Below, one piece after another: positions 63,084 through 64,000 of a stretch of DNA of 64,000 nucleotides. How positions within the stretch are numbered: position 1 is the first letter of the stretch; each line of letters opens with the position of its first letter. The translations under genes were made by a program, and so were the position numbers. The DNA comes from Rhizobium sullae (lineage in GTDB: Bacteria; Pseudomonadota; Alphaproteobacteria; Rhizobiales; Rhizobiaceae): the NCBI RefSeq assembly GCF_025200715.1, contig NZ_CP104143.1, positions 1,550,001 through 1,614,000 of the forward strand, in the 5' to 3' direction. The notes under the pieces are model-generated. The model ran no database searches. It was given only the letters and a program-made list of their open reading frames with translations, and was not told where the DNA came from.

Positions 63084-64000
63084 ATGTTCCTTTCGGTATT
63101 CGACGTTTTCAAGATCGGTGTCGGGCCGTCGAGCTCGCATACGATGGGGCCAATGTCGGCAGCCAACCGCTTCCTCGACCTAATCCTTTCGAACGAGTGG
63201 CCGCGTCCATCCTCCGGCGCCCAGGTTGCGGCGATCAAGGTCAGCCTGCACGGTTCGCTTGCCCATACCGGCATCGGCCACGGGACGGGCAGGGCGGTCA
63301 TTCTCGGCCTGATGGGCGAGAAACCCGATAGCGTCGATCCGGACAAGATGGACGGCATCATCGACCAGGTGGAGCGCTCCGGCCGCATCAACCCGCCCGG
63401 CCACCCAGCCTATTTTTTCATGCCGAAGAACGACCTGGTCTTCGACAAGAAGCAGCCGCTGCCGGGCCACGCAAACGGCATGTCCTTCTCCGCCTACGAC
63501 AAGGACGAACGTCTGCTCCTGAAACGTATCTATTATTCCGTGGGCGGCGGTTTCGTCGTCACCGATACCGAGCTCGAGCAGATGCGCGCCAGGAAGAAGG
63601 CCGTCGCGGGTGCGACCAGGGTTCCTTATCCCTTCGCCACCGCCAAGCAGATGCTGGAGATGGCGGAGCGTTCGGGTCTGAGCATTGCGCAGATGAAGCG
63701 CGCCAACGAGGAGAGCCAGCGCAGCCGCGAGGAACTTGATGCGGGACTCGACCGTATCTGGGAAGCCATGCGCTCCTGTATCGAGCGCGGCCTCAAGGTC
63801 GACGGCGTCATGCCAGGTGGATTGAACGTCCGGCGCCGTGCGCGGAAAATCCATGACAAGCTGCAGGAAGAGTGGAGGAGCAACCGCATCAATCCGTTGC
63901 TCGCCAACGACTGGCTGAGCGTCTATGCCATGGCCGTCAACGAGGAGAACGCGGCAGGCGGCCGCGTGGTGACCGCGCCCACCAATGGTGCTGCGGGCGT
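63084..64000 (+). CDS. sdaA: L-serine ammonia-lyase, 3' end outside the window
   Basis: The first 305 residues of an iron-sulfur L-serine dehydratase, which converts serine to pyruvate and ammonia. It starts MFLSVFDVFKIGVGPSSSHT, the SDH beta-domain signature, and has SLHGSLAHTGIGHGTGRAVI and DVKMPGG-type segments (GVMPGGLNVRRRARKI) leading to the alpha domain. The visible end NEENAAGGRVVTAPTNGAAG belongs to the catalytic domain; the cluster-binding cysteines lie beyond the edge. AGGAAA precedes the start. Single-chain form of about 455-470 residues expected. Confidence 0.95.
   Translation, partial: MFLSVFDVFKIGVGPSSSHTMGPMSAANRFLDLILSNEWPRPSSGAQVAAIKVSLHGSLAHTGIGHGTGRAVILGLMGEKPDSVDPDKMDGIIDQVERSGRINPPGHPAYFFMPKNDLVFDKKQPLPGHANGMSFSAYDKDERLLLKRIYYSVGGGFVVTDTELEQMRARKKAVAGATRVPYPFATAKQMLEMAERSGLSIAQMKRANEESQRSREELDAGLDRIWEAMRSCIERGLKVDGVMPGGLNVRRRARKIHDKLQEEWRSNRINPLLANDWLSVYAMAVNEENAAGGRVVTAPTNGAAG

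Overview
The window is a high-GC, gene-dense stretch of chromosome from an alphaproteobacterium, almost certainly a member of the Rhizobiaceae (Rhizobium/Agrobacterium group). The signs are a rhizobial-type suf operon with two cysteine desulfurases, a DUF982 gene, ATP12, class III alcohol dehydrogenase with S-formylglutathione hydrolase, propionyl-CoA carboxylase, and tandem-aptamer glycine control of gcvTHP. Nothing looks like a phage, an intact IS element or a CRISPR array. Most genes are housekeeping, so the interest lies in regulatory RNAs, unusual domain fusions, degenerate paralogues and decayed genes.

Layout. 1-8.1 kb: a truncated PAS/GGDEF signalling gene, small hydrolases and membrane proteins, purB, rpe and a periplasmic binding protein. 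8.2-13.9 kb: flavin reductase, then a tightly overlapping MoxR-ATPase / CoxE-like VWA / split XdhC / MocA-like cluster that looks like a maturation module for a molybdenum hydroxylase, although no hydroxylase structural gene is present. 13.9-25.9 kb: Nudix hydrolase with a DEAD-box helicase, M23 peptidase, DUF455 protein with a Bcp-like peroxiredoxin, a large AsmA/YhdP-like protein, tyrS, and anmK with a GNAT. 26-33.3 kb: the complete suf operon (desulfurase, sufB, sufC, sufD, sufS, DUF59 gene, iscA/sufA-like) behind a promoter carrying an Irr/ICE-like box and ending at a hairpin terminator.

33.3-35.2 kb is a looser area: a LysE exporter, a miniature flagellar-rod-like protein, a probable remnant of a type ISP restriction-modification gene and a DUF982 gene. 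35.3-40 kb: gcvT-gcvH-gcvP on the minus strand under a tandem glycine riboswitch. 40.1-41.5 kb: a copper-handling pair (DUF2946 protein and a YcnI-PCuAC fusion) preceded by an FNR/FixK-like box. 42-47.5 kb: crcB, a RluA-family synthase, HAD phosphatase, ATP12, a lipoprotein, pccB and DoxX.

47.5-54.4 kb: sugE/gdx behind two ACGR-loop hairpins that match a guanidine-II riboswitch, then the glutathione-dependent formaldehyde pathway (fghA and class III ADH with two small genes between), an SRPBCC-like/M50 membrane protein fusion, and pccA. 54.5-64 kb: a conserved unknown, a DMT transporter, lipB, tRNA-Leu(GAG), a BON protein, a peptide-deformylase-like protein that has lost two zinc ligands, mgtE, a MerR regulator with its own operator, a broken methyltransferase gene, DUF1624 and DUF599 membrane proteins and the 5' part of sdaA.

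All functional names come from motifs read by eye and family knowledge. No database search was run.
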